Shown here piece by piece: positions 10,867-21,973 of a DNA stretch of 64,000 nucleotides. A program made the translations under genes and the position numbers. The stretch covers positions 682,001 through 746,000 of the forward strand of contig LSAX01000009.1 in assembly GCA_001557505.1 (NCBI GenBank), read 5' to 3'. Numbering within the stretch: position 1 is the stretch's first letter; each line of letters begins with the position of its first letter. Source of the DNA: Reticulascus tulasneorum. Taxonomy: Eukaryota > Ascomycota > Sordariomycetes > Glomerellales > Reticulascaceae. A model generated the notes under the pieces. That model searched no databases, was not told where the DNA came from, and worked only from the letters and a program-made list of their open reading frames with translations.

Positions 10867-12636
10867 TCAAGTACCGAGCCCAGCATCCTGTCCCCCATAA
10901 ATTTTCTGGCCACCCACCCATGTTTCCAAGATCTCGACCTCCTTGTGCAAGTATCCTGGTTGTACAAGTCTTGGGTCTTTCCCGAGAAGGACGAAATCTG
11001 CCTTCTTCGATACTTCTAGCGTTCCGATCTCAGCACCTAATCCAATTTGCTTCGCCGGGTTGATGGTGACCCCACGCCAGGCCTCCTCGAGACTGACTGT
11101 TTGCTTCTCGCCAAGCGTTTCGCCTGTTGCATTGATCAAGCGGGCAGTGGCGGTATCAACGTACTGTAGTGGGTTGACTGGACTAATGGGAGAGTCACTG
11201 TGGAACGAGTAGATGGCGCCAGCATCAACATTGTCGCGAGTCGGGTCAATCCTCTCGCCGCGTGGCGGACCGAGGACATAATCGCGGAAGGCGGCGCCCC
11301 AGTTTCCGACGTGGGCAATCAAATGACTCACTCCAAGTCCCAGATCAACAACACGGGCAAGCTGGGCCGTCGAAACCACTGTGACATGCTCTAGGCGGTG
11401 CATTACTTTGCGATTTCTGTTTGGAACCGCGTTGAATGAGGTATCGAGAACGCGCAGGGCCTGGTCGATAGCGCGGTCGCCGTTAGTATGTAGGATGAGC
11501 TGCCAGCCGGCTTTAATGAAGGGTACGAGAAGTCCAATAAGATTCTCATCACTCGGATAATTAAGAATGCCGCGGTTCTCAGGTTGGTCAAGGTACGGTT
11601 CGTTCACAGCAGCAGTGAACCCCTGGGTCGAGCCATCCAACCAGAACTTGATGGCTTGCACTCTCGCCGCGCCGACTGACCAAGGGGGCGGGGCGAACAC
11701 CTCCAAAAAGCTGATGAAGGGCTGAATGGTTTGGACGGCGATAGCGCCACCGAAGCGAGGTAGCAAAGGCTCGTCGAGAACGGCCTTGATTAAAGCTATC
11801 TCGGACCATCCGCTGGTCAGGCCGATGCCTGCATCGAAAACCGTCGTAGTTCCGCGGGCGGCCCATGATTTCAGTGTTGTCCTAGCCAGACCAACAAACC
11901 CCGCGGGACTGAGTTTGGGAATAAAAGGGGAGAATACCGAGACAGCCTCTTCGAAGAGAACGCCGTCCAGTTTCCCATCCGGATCTCTGTGAAAGTTTGG
12001 ATCTTTGATGTCATCAGGAATCTTAGCCGCGTCGAGAGCGAGCTGGTTCACATAAGCCACGTGTCCTGACTGGTTGATGATGTACACAGGGTTTTCTGGT
12101 GCCCAGGCATTGGTGATGTCGAGCGTGAGGTTTGGATGATCCTGGACGAGAGACGGGTCGTATCCGAACCCGACTAGCCACTCACCCGGCTGCTTCTTTG
12201 TAAGTGTTCGCTCCACAATCCTGCCAGCATCGGCGGCTGTCTTGACCACGGCGGGTGAGAAGTTGAGAATGCTTTCGTTATTCGTGACTAATGCGGTAAA
12301 AAGTAGATGCAAATGAGGGTCGATGAAACCAGGCACAATGGCTTGTCCTTCACCCAGCACTCGAATCGGAACATCCTTGCCAGAAGCTGTCTGGACATCT
12401 GCAAGAGATCCAATAGAGACAATAGTGTCCCCCTTGATGGATATTGCCTCCACCGGGGAGAACTGATCATCAGCAAATGTCAGGACGTTTCCCTGGAAGA
12501 TGATGGCGGCGTCGGAGCCTTCGTGCTTTAGTTGAGGTGCAAGATGCGTAAGATCTTCATTGCTCGCCGGCTTGGCAGTTGCGGGAGCGCCGGCCAGAGC
12601 AGCCTTCGCTATCAGGTTTGCGCCTTCTTGACACAT
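10867..12636 (-). CDS. YtcJ-like amidohydrolase (amidohydrolase family 3)
   Basis: Single exon of 589 aa. The metal-binding HxH occurs in VPGFIDPHLHL, with later ligands in LILHTNGDRA, HRLEHV and the SDSPISPVNP loop, all in the order seen in YtcJ/exoenzyme regulatory protein-type amidohydrolases. These TIM-barrel zinc enzymes hydrolyse C-N bonds; fungal substrates are mostly unknown. The frame opens further upstream to 12675, but the extra 13 codons look like leader sequence, and the Met at 12636 (MCQEGANLIAKAAL) is the more natural start. A short Ala-rich N-terminus precedes the beta-sandwich start AAIIFQGNVLTF. No intron is needed, unlike most neighbours. Confidence 0.9.
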   Translation of the reverse strand: MCQEGANLIAKAALAGAPATAKPASNEDLTHLAPQLKHEGSDAAIIFQGNVLTFADDQFSPVEAISIKGDTIVSIGSLADVQTASGKDVPIRVLGEGQAIVPGFIDPHLHLLFTALVTNNESILNFSPAVVKTAADAGRIVERTLTKKQPGEWLVGFGYDPSLVQDHPNLTLDITNAWAPENPVYIINQSGHVAYVNQLALDAAKIPDDIKDPNFHRDPDGKLDGVLFEEAVSVFSPFIPKLSPAGFVGLARTTLKSWAARGTTTVFDAGIGLTSGWSEIALIKAVLDEPLLPRFGGAIAVQTIQPFISFLEVFAPPPWSVGAARVQAIKFWLDGSTQGFTAAVNEPYLDQPENRGILNYPSDENLIGLLVPFIKAGWQLILHTNGDRAIDQALRVLDTSFNAVPNRNRKVMHRLEHVTVVSTAQLARVVDLGLGVSHLIAHVGNWGAAFRDYVLGPPRGERIDPTRDNVDAGAIYSFHSDSPISPVNPLQYVDTATARLINATGETLGEKQTVSLEEAWRGVTINPAKQIGLGAEIGTLEVSKKADFVLLGKDPRLVQPGYLHKEVEILETWVGGQKIYGGQDAGLGT

Positions 12637-15193
12637 GATTGAGCTATAACATAACCTCCAGAAAATCGCCAGCAATAAACCGGGAGGGGAGCTTCAATTG
12701 AGGAATTTAAAGGGATGCGTCCACAGCGTTCTGTTCGGGCTAGTACAATGACGCAATTTTGGGGGCAACCGCGTCTTGACGCCTGCAATCACTCAAGCGT
12801 GCAAGGCGAGGAGAGACTAGCGTCGCAGTCGGCATTGATAGTCTTCAAGTTGTTGCTCAGATCTAGACATGTAGATCCCAGCGTTCTGGAAATGTTGATC
12901 CAGACCAATGTTTGTGGGTTCGATGGTCGCGAAGGCATTAGTTGCTCGCGAGCGACAGGTCTAGGACAACACTTATATAGCAGAAGCTAGTGGATTGTCC
13001 GAAATTTCAACCTGCACACAGGAAAGTAGAAAATTTTATTTACAATAAAGGATTCTACGACCGAATAGTCGCGCTGCCGAGAAGACAACCCAAACTTAGA
13101 ATATCAACAGTGTACCAAGGATAGAATATGTGCTATAGTACTTTTAGCTGTCCGCAGGGCTAGGCGTACTGCTTGACGAGTGCATCATGAATACTGCTGA
13201 TCACGCCACACATGTCGAGTCTTAGGCAAAGATGTCAAGTACTGATATGTGGGAGTGAAAGTATGTTAATTGATGATGAGGTTTAGACTACAGGTGTCAT
13301 GCCTAGCTACTTATTTGCAGTGTCCTGCACCTGGCTACTTCAAGGTTTCTACCTATAGCAATATGGCGGGTTCCAGTTCCGGAATAAGCATCTCTGTAGG
13401 CTAACGCTTTAACTACGTATTTTTCCACCGGCATATTACGACCACTATCGTCACCGCTGAGATTTAAATATTGACTAATTGGGACTTAAATTCTACGCTG
13501 TACGACTAATTAGTTTTAGGAAAACCGGGTTATCTTAGGGCAGCCCATGACTCTGTGTCAACACACTCACGTTCCTCACGTTGCTCACTAACACCTCACT
13601 GACATATGCCTTCCTTATCTTTATAATGTTAGCGACTCTTAACTTTTCGAAGTGAACCAACTCTATTTGGACTGTTATTAGGCATCTTATTGGTCCAACC
13701 CACATCGCCATTTCTGTGCACATTCGACGGCTTTCGCATATGGGATTCCATTCTAGCAGATGAATATTTGATACTGTAGGGCTGAAAGTGAAAAGCTGTA
13801 TGACAAGTTGACGTGAAAGGTGCTTGCGTGAAAGGTGCTTCTACTAGTGTCAAGGTTGCTGCTGCTACTAAAGATGCCAAACGATGCTAGTCCGAAAGGT
13901 GCTGCTGGTACTAAGGTTGTAGGAAGCGTGGGAGTTACATCCTAATTCTGAGACTTCTACGTGCCCTCCAGATGTAACCAGTGCAAATCAGCACGCGGCA
14001 ACAGCAGATAAGAACATTTGGGGGGCGATAACAGCTTGGCGGCATTTTATATTAGGCGGTGGACAAGTGATGGGTGTTGATGTGTGCTAAACTCGCCTAC
14101 TCCAGCGGATACTGCCTACTAGATCAAGCGACTTTTGCACATGGAATCACCTCTCATTAGCATGCACTCTTATCCTTCTCGTGTATCCCTCCTTATTACT
14201 ACAAGTCAAATTTTGATATAAACACCTCTATGTTTAGCATAACGACAACTTTATAGGCTAGGAATGCTCTTTTCAAGCTTCTTAATACTTTTATATCCGC
14301 GGCTGATAGTTACTAATGGACCAGTTTATTACTAAAGAAGGTCGCGAAGATTATATGTTCAGGGAGGTAAGGACTCAAAAGAAGAGCAACACAATAATTG
14401 TCGGGCCGATATAGTAAGTAATCATAAATGTGGCCATTACAGGTGAAGCCGAATAGCTGTGTTCTGAGTGCTAATGCGTTGGTTTCAGACTCCGAGTTCA
14501 CCTTGTTGGTTAGCAGTGGAGGAATCCCAGCGCTGGCTTCAAAGCGAGCAGCCACAAAATGGGCTCCCAGTGCGGCAGAACAAGTTAATTACGACGATCT
14601 CCGGCTGAGCGCCACTGAGTCGTCATGAGTCAAATTGGTGTGGTGGTCCGCTGCATAATGTTGTGTAACATGTGTTCGACGAGGCTACAGCTTTGTTGCC
14701 TTAGTGTGACGAACTCCCAAGTACATGAACGGATGGCTTATTAACCAATCTCGGTTGAAAAAAGTATCGAGCGCAGATAGTGGCGGCCAACAGATTGATT
14801 CGTATGGAAGCATTCAAGTAACTCGGAACTTACCCCGAATATCTAAGGGCGAGAGCTCTGACTATTGCCCAGCTGGAGAGCGCCACATTCTTCATGGAAT
14901 ACACACCGCCAAGGCTAGCTGATTCCCATTGTGCAGGCAGGGAGCCCGCCAAGCCAATAAGTTTCCTGCACGATATTCGTACTTCTCGTTACGTGGCGTT
15001 GTGCTTTGAAGCGCGGACTGCCAGGGACAGGGCACTGGTCGCCTAGTGTATGCGTCAGGCGGCTGGGTTGCCTGAAATTCTCAGCGTTCTCCCCCAGGCC
15101 TCAAGGGAACATGGAGACCCTAAATAGAAATTTGTCCTCTCTCGATTGTCAGGTCGAAGCCAATATCACAGCTCGTCAATCCTGACAACAAAC
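12637..15193. other. gene-poor, partly AT-rich intergenic region
   Basis: About 2.5 kb without a recognisable gene. The stretch 13000-14450 is AT-rich with frequent stops on both strands, consistent with a decayed mobile element, but no transposase motif or terminal repeat was identified. A short tandem duplication (about 15 bp, GTGAAAGGTGCTT core) lies at 13812-13843. The last part should contain the promoter of the siderophore transporter. Confidence 0.5.
13812..13843. repeat. short direct tandem repeat, two units
   Basis: The unit GTGAAAGGTGCTT is present twice in immediate succession, followed at 13898 by a related GAAAGGTGCT. It looks like simple slippage in non-coding DNA. Confidence 0.6.
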
Positions 15194-17533
15194 ATGTCTG
15201 AGGAAATCAAGCCCAGCATTGCTCTAGCACCTGACCAGGCCAAAGATACATCTAGCGGAGATGCCGCACCTGAATCAAGCAGTTCTAGAGGTGCTGGCCG
15301 CTCCGAGTCCTCTGAACCCAGTGTCCGCTCGAACCAGGGGAGTCTTTTTGGGCCGACCAGCCCCGGTGTCGTACGGATGCAAGCAATTGCGGCCGTTCTG
15401 ACATTTAAAGATCGTGTCCGCATTTTCTCGAGCCTATTCCTTCTTGCGTATGCCTATGGCCTCGACGGACTGCTCCGTTTTGTGTATCAGGCAAGAAGTT
15501 TCCCGTTTGCTGCCTTCTCCCATCGACTAGCTGACGACTTTCCTAGCCTTACGCAACAGCCGGATTCGCGACGCACTCGACCCTTGCGACGATCAACGTC
15601 CTTCGTGCCGTTATAGCTGCGGCAGTATATGTACGGCCCATTTGTCATCTGGAAACATTGAGTCTTGGAGGCTGACCGAGTTAGCCGGCAGCAGCAAAGA
15701 TCGCTGACGTATTCGGGCGATTGGAGTTGGTTGCTGTCAGCGTGTTATTCTACCTCATCGGTATGCCGTTAAGACGAGGATAGTTGAGAGCATCGCTGAG
15801 GCCCTCTACAGGTACTGCGGTAGAAGCTACCTGCCACAATGTTGAAGGCTTCATTGCTGGAGCCGTAATATATCAGGTTCGAGGTTGTCGTAGACGAGAT
15901 CCTTGTGGTTACTGACTGCCGTAGATCGGATATACCACCATACTGCTGTTGGTTGAGGTTATTGTTGCAGACATCACGCCGCTGAAGGGTCGACTGCTAT
16001 TCTCCTACATTCCAACGCTGCCATTTTTGGTATGTACCACTTCCAGCACCATCGGAGACGACGCTTACAGGGCTAGATCAACACCTGGGTGAGTGGAAAT
16101 GTCAGCAACTCAGTTCTTGCTGTGGCCACCTGGAAATGGGGCATTGGAATGTGGGGAATAATAGTTGCGTGTAAGAAACGCACTGCCATCCATCTCCATG
16201 ACCCCGAGCATTTGTCAATTGACTCGTTTCCTAGTCACATCGATCCCGCTGATGATTTCGCTCTGGATACCCTACCGCCGCGCCCTTCGAAACGGAGAAT
16301 TGAACGACTACCAGAGCTTCTCTACTCAGCGAGGGGTAAAAGATACGGCCGTGGCGCTATTCTGGCAGCTAGACGTGGTGGGGATCCTCTTCGTAATCTC
16401 AATCTTGTCGTTCGTTCTGGTCCCTTTCACGATTGCCGGCGGGTCGGCAGAGCAGTGGGGCACGGCCAAGATCATTGCGCCTTTGGTCGTTGGTTTTGTT
16501 TGCATTCCCTCGTGGATATTTTGGGAACGAAAAAAGGCACCCCACCCTATGGTGCCATTCCCAGTGAGTGACACTCTACCTACGAGGGCAGCGTGGTGGT
16601 CGCTAACTATCACCATAGCTCCTTAAAGACCGTGCGGTCTGGGGGGCCCTTGGGATCGCGTGTATGCTCAACTTTTGTTGGTACTTGCAAGGCAACTTCT
16701 TGTACACCGTTCTGGTAGTCGCGTTTGACGAGACTATCCTCAGCGCTACTCGCATTGCTTCGCTCTACAGGTTCGTTATCAATCACTTCCTGGCTAGAGA
16801 GCTCGACTGACAGCCCATCAGCTTCTGCTCAGTGCTTACTGGTGCTATTCTGGGATTCGTTGTACTGAAAGTGCGGTACCTTAAGCCATTCATCGTTGTC
16901 GGAACCTTGCTATTCCTTGCTGCGTTCGGCACTCTAATACGGTTCCGAGGTGGTGGTGACAAGGCAAGTCATTCAGGTATTATTGGCGCCCAAATTCTCC
17001 TCGGAATCGGTCAGTTCTGAACACTGCTCAAATCTGGCTCAAGCGACTAACGCGTCGTAGCTGGTGGTCTGTTTCCGTTTCCCGCGCAAGCTTCCATCCA
17101 GGCGAGCACCAGACACGAGCATGTTGCCGTCATTACGGGGCTTTATCTTGCGACCTACAACATCGGATCGGCCTTTGGCAATGCCGTTTCCGGAGCTATC
17201 TGGACTCAGACACTTGTGCCTGAGCTGCTCCGCAACCTCCCTCCTCCGTATGACAACAGCACCGTTGCCGAAGGCATCTTTGGGTCACCTTTCGAATACG
17301 CGACAAACTATCCTATTGGGACTCCATTACGAGATGCAATCGTCCAGAGCTACAGGCACACCCAGAAGCTACTGACAATTACTGGGATTTGTCTTTGCAT
17401 ATTATTAATCGCCTTCAGTCTATGCATTCGTAATCCGAGATTGGGGAACGAACAGAGCTTGCCAAATGCGGAAATGTACGAAACGCGGGAAAATGAAGGC
17501 CGTCGATGGGCTTGGTTAAAGCTGTGGACATAG
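15194..17533 (+). CDS. MFS siderophore iron transporter
   Basis: Ten exons: 15194-15490, 15547-15624, 15685-15760, 15812-15876, 15925-16029, 16077-16170, 16235-16563, 16619-16770, 16822-17009 and 17061-17533, giving an unbroken 618 aa frame. The order of motifs is that of the fungal siderophore-iron transporter family (14 TM): [56 protein letters not shown]-like [37 protein letters not shown], and [15 protein letters not shown] followed by [17 protein letters not shown]. It imports ferric siderophores across the plasma membrane. A ~75-residue Ser-rich cytosolic N-terminus precedes TM1. Intron 1 (15491-15546) appears to use a GC donor (CAG|GCAAGA), because any GT donor would delete the conserved VYQ. 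No siderophore synthetase gene lies in the window. Confidence 0.92.
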
Positions 17534-18137
17534 TTGAATTATCCGACGGGCGTTAGGAGACCACCCTGTTTATGATTAAGAAAGTGGTCACAGCAACCGG
17601 GTAGATTTGATTAAGTAGATTTTCTGTAACCAAGCACCACGAGTTGGAATCTAAGGCATTCACATTGTGCGGTTGGATATCTTATCAGCAGACTGTTGAG
17701 TGGAATGAAAACCAAAGGCAATGACAATAAATCCCAGTTCTCCGCTTGAGCTTTGTAACGAGGGCCGTGGCAGGCTCAGCAAATAGATCGGAAGTCAAGG
17801 CATCGCTTTTCTTGGCGTTCCCAATGATTTGCTGGTGCTGGTCATCCCCAAAATGCAACTCTGATGGCCAGAAATGGTAAAACGGAGCGAGTGGCGTCCT
17901 ACCATCGCCCGGGTTAGGTGGAACTCGTGAAGTGCTTGCGCCCCGAGTGGCTAACCAAAGTCAGGTCCCCACCCACACTTAGCCACCATGGAGGAGAGCC
18001 TTGGCCTGGGATCTTGAGGAATCCATCGCTGTGCCGGCATCTCAGCATCCAAGCGATCATCCCGATTTGACAATAAATCTTTTTATTTTTGGGCCTTTAA
18101 CCGGTCAAGATCTTCGACAACGGTTTGGAACACATAG
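17534..18137. other. intergenic, no gene recognised
   Basis: 604 bp between the transporter stop and the small putative gene. Only short motif-free frames are present. Confidence 0.5.
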
Positions 18138-18494
18138 ATGAGCGCGGAACCAGTAGGCTTGCCGGTCGTGAAGATGGTTGAAGAAACCATCGAGGGAAGA
18201 TATTTGCCCGTTCAAAGTATCCTTGAAGAGCAGCTCGCAGCCTGGTACGGGGCTGGCAATTTCAAGATTATTGTAAGTTCGTTCGCGGTCACCAAAATTG
18301 TCATATTTTAAAAGTCGAAGCAACCACCAGACGACTATACGAAATGGAGAATTGAGGTTCCAACGAAGCTGGCATATGTAAGAATCGTCTAGAGAATTCG
18401 CCAACAAGCTTAATAACATTCAAATGTACAGAACCAAAAGGTTGAGCTCCAAAGACGCTTCTCAGCGTCCTGGGCCGCTCAACCGAGCTCCTAA
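18138..18494 (+). CDS. small putative protein of unknown function (86 aa)
   Basis: The model joins 18138-18272, 18315-18377 and 18432-18494, with GTAAGT and GTAAGA donors and phase-0 junctions. The product starts MSAEPVGLPVVKMVEETIEG, continues GRYLPVQSILEEQLAAWYGA, then NFKII, TKWRIEVPTKLAY and NQKVELQRRF. The sequence has clear protein-like composition, codon-periodic differences and no signal peptide. The first intron is only 42 bp, near the lower limit for fungi. It lies 303 bp upstream of the CorA-fold gene on the same strand. No domain is recognised. It could also be a decayed copy of a longer gene. Confidence 0.42.
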
Positions 18495-18508
18495 GGCTGT
18501 AAAGCCTG

Positions 18509-18532
18509 GTACGGCGCAGGCAATTTGGGCAT
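18509..18532 (+). repeat. near-duplicate of an exon-1 segment of the small upstream gene
   Basis: The ~24 bases starting GCCTGGTACGG here match 18239-18262 with two substitutions. In the first copy this encodes AWYGAGNF. The second copy lies just past the putative stop codon, suggesting a partial local duplication. Confidence 0.45.
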
Positions 18533-18797
18533 TGCTAGCTTTAATGACCATCCCATATCAATAAATCCATTGCAAACCCTTCTCGAATTGCCTTGTATGC
18601 CGTGATAATGCCCGTAAGGGGCCTTGATTTCAAGCTAATCCCCTGCAATATGGCCCCGTGTCTGTGGCTTGGTGGGGCGGGGGAGTCGGCATTTTGTGCC
18701 TCAGCCCTCTCCTCGTGTTCGCATTCCCCCTCAAAAGCCGCGTTCCACGTCTATCAGAGAGAGTCATCTTTGAACTCAGGTATTTTTATCATTCATA

Positions 18798-20621
18798 ATG
18801 GTTGGTCGCGAAGCAGGAGAGTTCATCGGTTGGGAAAGTTATCCCCTGAACCTCCCCCTCCCCGGACTGGACGTCGATGCAAAACGATGCAACGAGGCTC
18901 TCAAGAACGATGCCGAAAGATTATTTGTTCCTAAAGGAACTACCTGCCAGTTGATCTTGCTGGATCCTACACTTCAGAAGGGTTTCCATTTCTCGCCACC
19001 TGCGCAGGTTGATGTACCGAATCCTGACGGGTGTTTCTTGACAGACCAGTCATCACAACCACAGCAAGTAATCATCGAATCCCCAAGTCAGCTAGCGGAG
19101 TATCTTAAGAAGGACCTCCCCACCTACCTCTTGTTAGTGTAAACACGTATAAACTCTCACGAAGATTAAGAGCTGCTTACACTATGTTAGCCAGATAACA
19201 CAAGCGTACTCCTGGGGCCACCTGCTTGTGACCGAAGAACTCTTTAGAAAGCTTGCTACCGTTTGCAAGATACATGCAGGGTTCCTGAAGATCGTTCACA
19301 TATTTGGGGAAAGAATCACACCACTTGAAGAAAGCTTTGCATCGTGTGTCACGTCGCTGGTTCGAGAACCATCTCCATCGCAAGCTTACTCCTACAGTAC
19401 AGTGTACCACCAATGCCCTGGAAGAGAGCTGCTAAACCCCCGTAGGTGTTTCCTATAATTTTAAATATGTTGCCAGACATGGCCGACAGTCTCCGAAGGA
19501 CCCCTTCTCCATCCGCCAGAGTGGTATCCATCATAAATACGACGCGCACTTAGAGAAGACTACCTGGGTAGTAGTGCAACTACCAGAAACGGTAAACGAG
19601 CGCTTGTCGTCAAACTTGAGAGACCTCGGAACATCAGATACAGCTGGGCAATTCCAGTATCACGCCCAAATTATACAGGATCTTTTGGAGAACTGGAGAG
19701 ATTATATAAACTATTTAGAAGAGAACTTTTCTGAGTTGGTCTGTGGGTAAATTCTCTTGAGCATTCGAAGCTAACTTTCAATTAGATGGATCGAGGATTC
19801 TTCTCGAACCTGGCGAACTCCACACGAAAGGGTGCAGCCAACGCCGAGTTTAGCGACATACGGAAAATGCAAATAACCATGGATAAATTACAAAAGCTTA
19901 CCCACTTACTCGACCTCAACACCAAGGTGTGTGGGCGACTACAAAGCTTCTTCCAGAGAGTAAGATCGAAATCTGCAGGTCACATGGAAACAGCATTTGA
20001 TCAATTCGAGGACGCAATGGAAAACTGCAAATTCCAACTTGAAATGTACACGTCTCAGTTGAAGATCTTAATAAAACGAGTGGAAGGGGTTGGAACTTTG
20101 GTAAAAATCTTGCAGAACTATAAAGACGCGCTTTTTCTAACACCAACACCTCAGATACAGCACATATTAGACTTCCGGGCGGCCGAGACGAATCACGATA
20201 TGAACTCTGCTATGCACGAGTTATCAAAGCAGGGCGCCGAGGAGAACAAGCTTGTCAGGAGAATGACTGCGGAGTCCACCCAAGATACCAGATCGATGAA
20301 AGTCATTGCGCTCATATCGTCAATTTTTTTGCCAGCCACTTTTGTAGCAGTAAGCTCCGTTCTCTCCGTCTACAAACCCCAGAATCCCTGGTCCAGTCTA
20401 ATACAAAGCAGACGTTCTTTGGTTCGAACTTTTTTGGGTACGAGGACACACAGGACGGGCACACCTTGAGCGTGGCATCAAATATCTGGATATATGTAAT
20501 TACGGCGCTGGCATTTTCCGCCATTACAGTCGCCCTCTGGTATTGGTGGTGGTCTCGTAGCCGTGTAATTGTAAAGACACGAGAGGAGAATGGGACTCGC
20601 ATGGCGAGCAATGCTGTCTGA
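18798..20621 (+). CDS. CorA-like (2-TM) membrane protein, fungal divergent clade
   Basis: The model joins 18798-19136, 19195-19445, 19477-19738, 19786-20349 and 20412-20621 (541 aa). The C-terminus gives the class: VIALISSIFLPATFVA leads into TM1, and exon 5 continues TFFGSNFFGYED, then a second helix (IYVITALAFSAITVALWYWW) and a basic tail. This is the two-helix membrane hairpin of CorA-fold Mg2+ transporters, here with FGSNFF in place of the canonical GMN, so metal transport is not assured. Upstream helices (EFSDIRKMQITMDKLQKL) and SIRQSGIHHKYDA fit the fungal CorA-like N-terminal domain. The junction at 19446-19476 implies a 31 bp intron, which is implausibly short; this is either a frame disruption or an unusual splice. 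The other junctions are clean. Confidence 0.72.
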
Positions 20622-21681
20622 GCAAGAGCTAGTTCTTACATGGGTGCTATTGGCTATTCCGAGACGACAAACTAAATTCCGGCTCCATGCACCATCGTGA
20701 TAATGCCAGGGTGCCTGGTGGCCGCCGCCACTTGGTCCTGAACAGCCCTCAACCTTTCCCAAAAGATTCTGACTTCTAGTTCTGTTAGAAATTGTTGCCC
20801 AAGTTTTGCAGACAATCTTTAGCGTACCTTCAGAATCTGTACAATGGAGCCTAATCTCATCATCGTTGGGTTTCACATATTTATGGTGGAAGTCTTTAAG
20901 CATAACCGGGATACCATTTGGAGCCGGCGGTTCTAGTGACATAATGTCCGATTTGTTTAATCTGATGGAGCTTGATGGAGCGTTGGCGTCAGCTAGCAGT
21001 TCCTTCGAGTCCCTTTCGATTTCATTCTTGCTCGCTATCAAGGCGAGGATACAAAGTCAGTCGAGAATTCATAGAGCTTTGTGACGAGAGGCTCACCTAT
21101 CAAAATAAGAACATTGTGTTCAGTGATGATTGCGATTTTCACGCGAAGGTCTTTTGCTTCAGGCTTTTCTCTAGTCTCTGGACTTTTGTCGAGCTTGGTA
21201 TTAGACTTGCCGGTTGGTACAGCCTTCGCTTTGACTTCGTGATTTGTCCAGATTTGGACATGCGCGGGTCCTTGAATAGGTTGCTTTGTGGAGAGTTTAA
21301 CTGCCGGCGGATCTCTTTTCATCCTGTTACGTTTGTATTTATGAAAGGTAATTTCTGATAGGTGGAGGCTCATGCTACGATAAGTGTTAGGACTTGAAGC
21401 TCGGCAGGAATTCTGCTCCGACTCACTTGCAATAAACATGTTCGCCTGTGAAGAGAGTCTGAAATCTCAGAGCCTCTACATTGGGTGTTAGCCTTTTCAC
21501 TAGCCGGAATTGTGATGTACTTGCCCCAAAAGGTTATGAATCTGTACCGATCAGGCGGCTTAGACTCGGTATATCTTAATTCCATCAGCAGGGCTTGGGC
21601 AGCCCCCGAAGATGCCAGTCCAGCGTTCCTGAGTACATGTTTGTTGAGGCTTTCTGTCGGAAGGTGGCTAGGGTTTTCCAT
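20478..21681 (-). CDS. conserved-looking unknown protein; exon boundaries partly unresolved
   Basis: Exon 1 starts at 21681 (MENPSHLPTESLNKHV) and reaches about 21440. A second exon from about 21373 to 21097 encodes KLSTKQPIQGPAHVQIW and VKIAIITEHNVLILIA. A third begins at 21034 and encodes SKNEIERDSKELLADANAPS, LRLNKSDIMSLEPPAPNGIP, HHKYVKPNDDEIRLHC and GGGHQAPWHYHDGAW. The exon 2/3 junction is clean (phase 1). The exon 1/2 junction is not: the strong GTGAGT donor at 21421-21426 is in the wrong phase for the TAG acceptor at 21375. The open frame overlaps the CorA-fold gene's last exon by 144 bp, so the true stop may lie earlier. No domain, signal peptide or TM helix is recognised. The gene lies 292 bp downstream of the kinase gene on the same strand. 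Confidence 0.45.
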
Positions 21682-21973
21682 ATAACGCGGCTGGATTGCA
21701 TCGAAAGGGTCGCGATTTTTCCGGTCGACTAGTTACTGTTTAGGAACATCTGAGACTGTAAATCCACGACACATACCTGTTATAGTATCCGACCTAAAGC
21801 GTTGATGGTTTATGAACCGTTGAATCCTAATTTTGGAAGACTTGGCCGGAACCACCCAAAGTCCACATGGATTCTCCCCAAGATAAGCTCTTCTGCATGT
21901 CTTCGTTAAAAGTTGATCTGACAAAAAGTGCGGAGAGATTAATTGGGCTTGAATGTATTAAGAAAGATGAACC

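Noticed and set aside
18105..18419. 104-codon minus-strand frame
   Set aside because: The plus strand gives a more protein-like spliced product with good donors; the minus frame has no motif.
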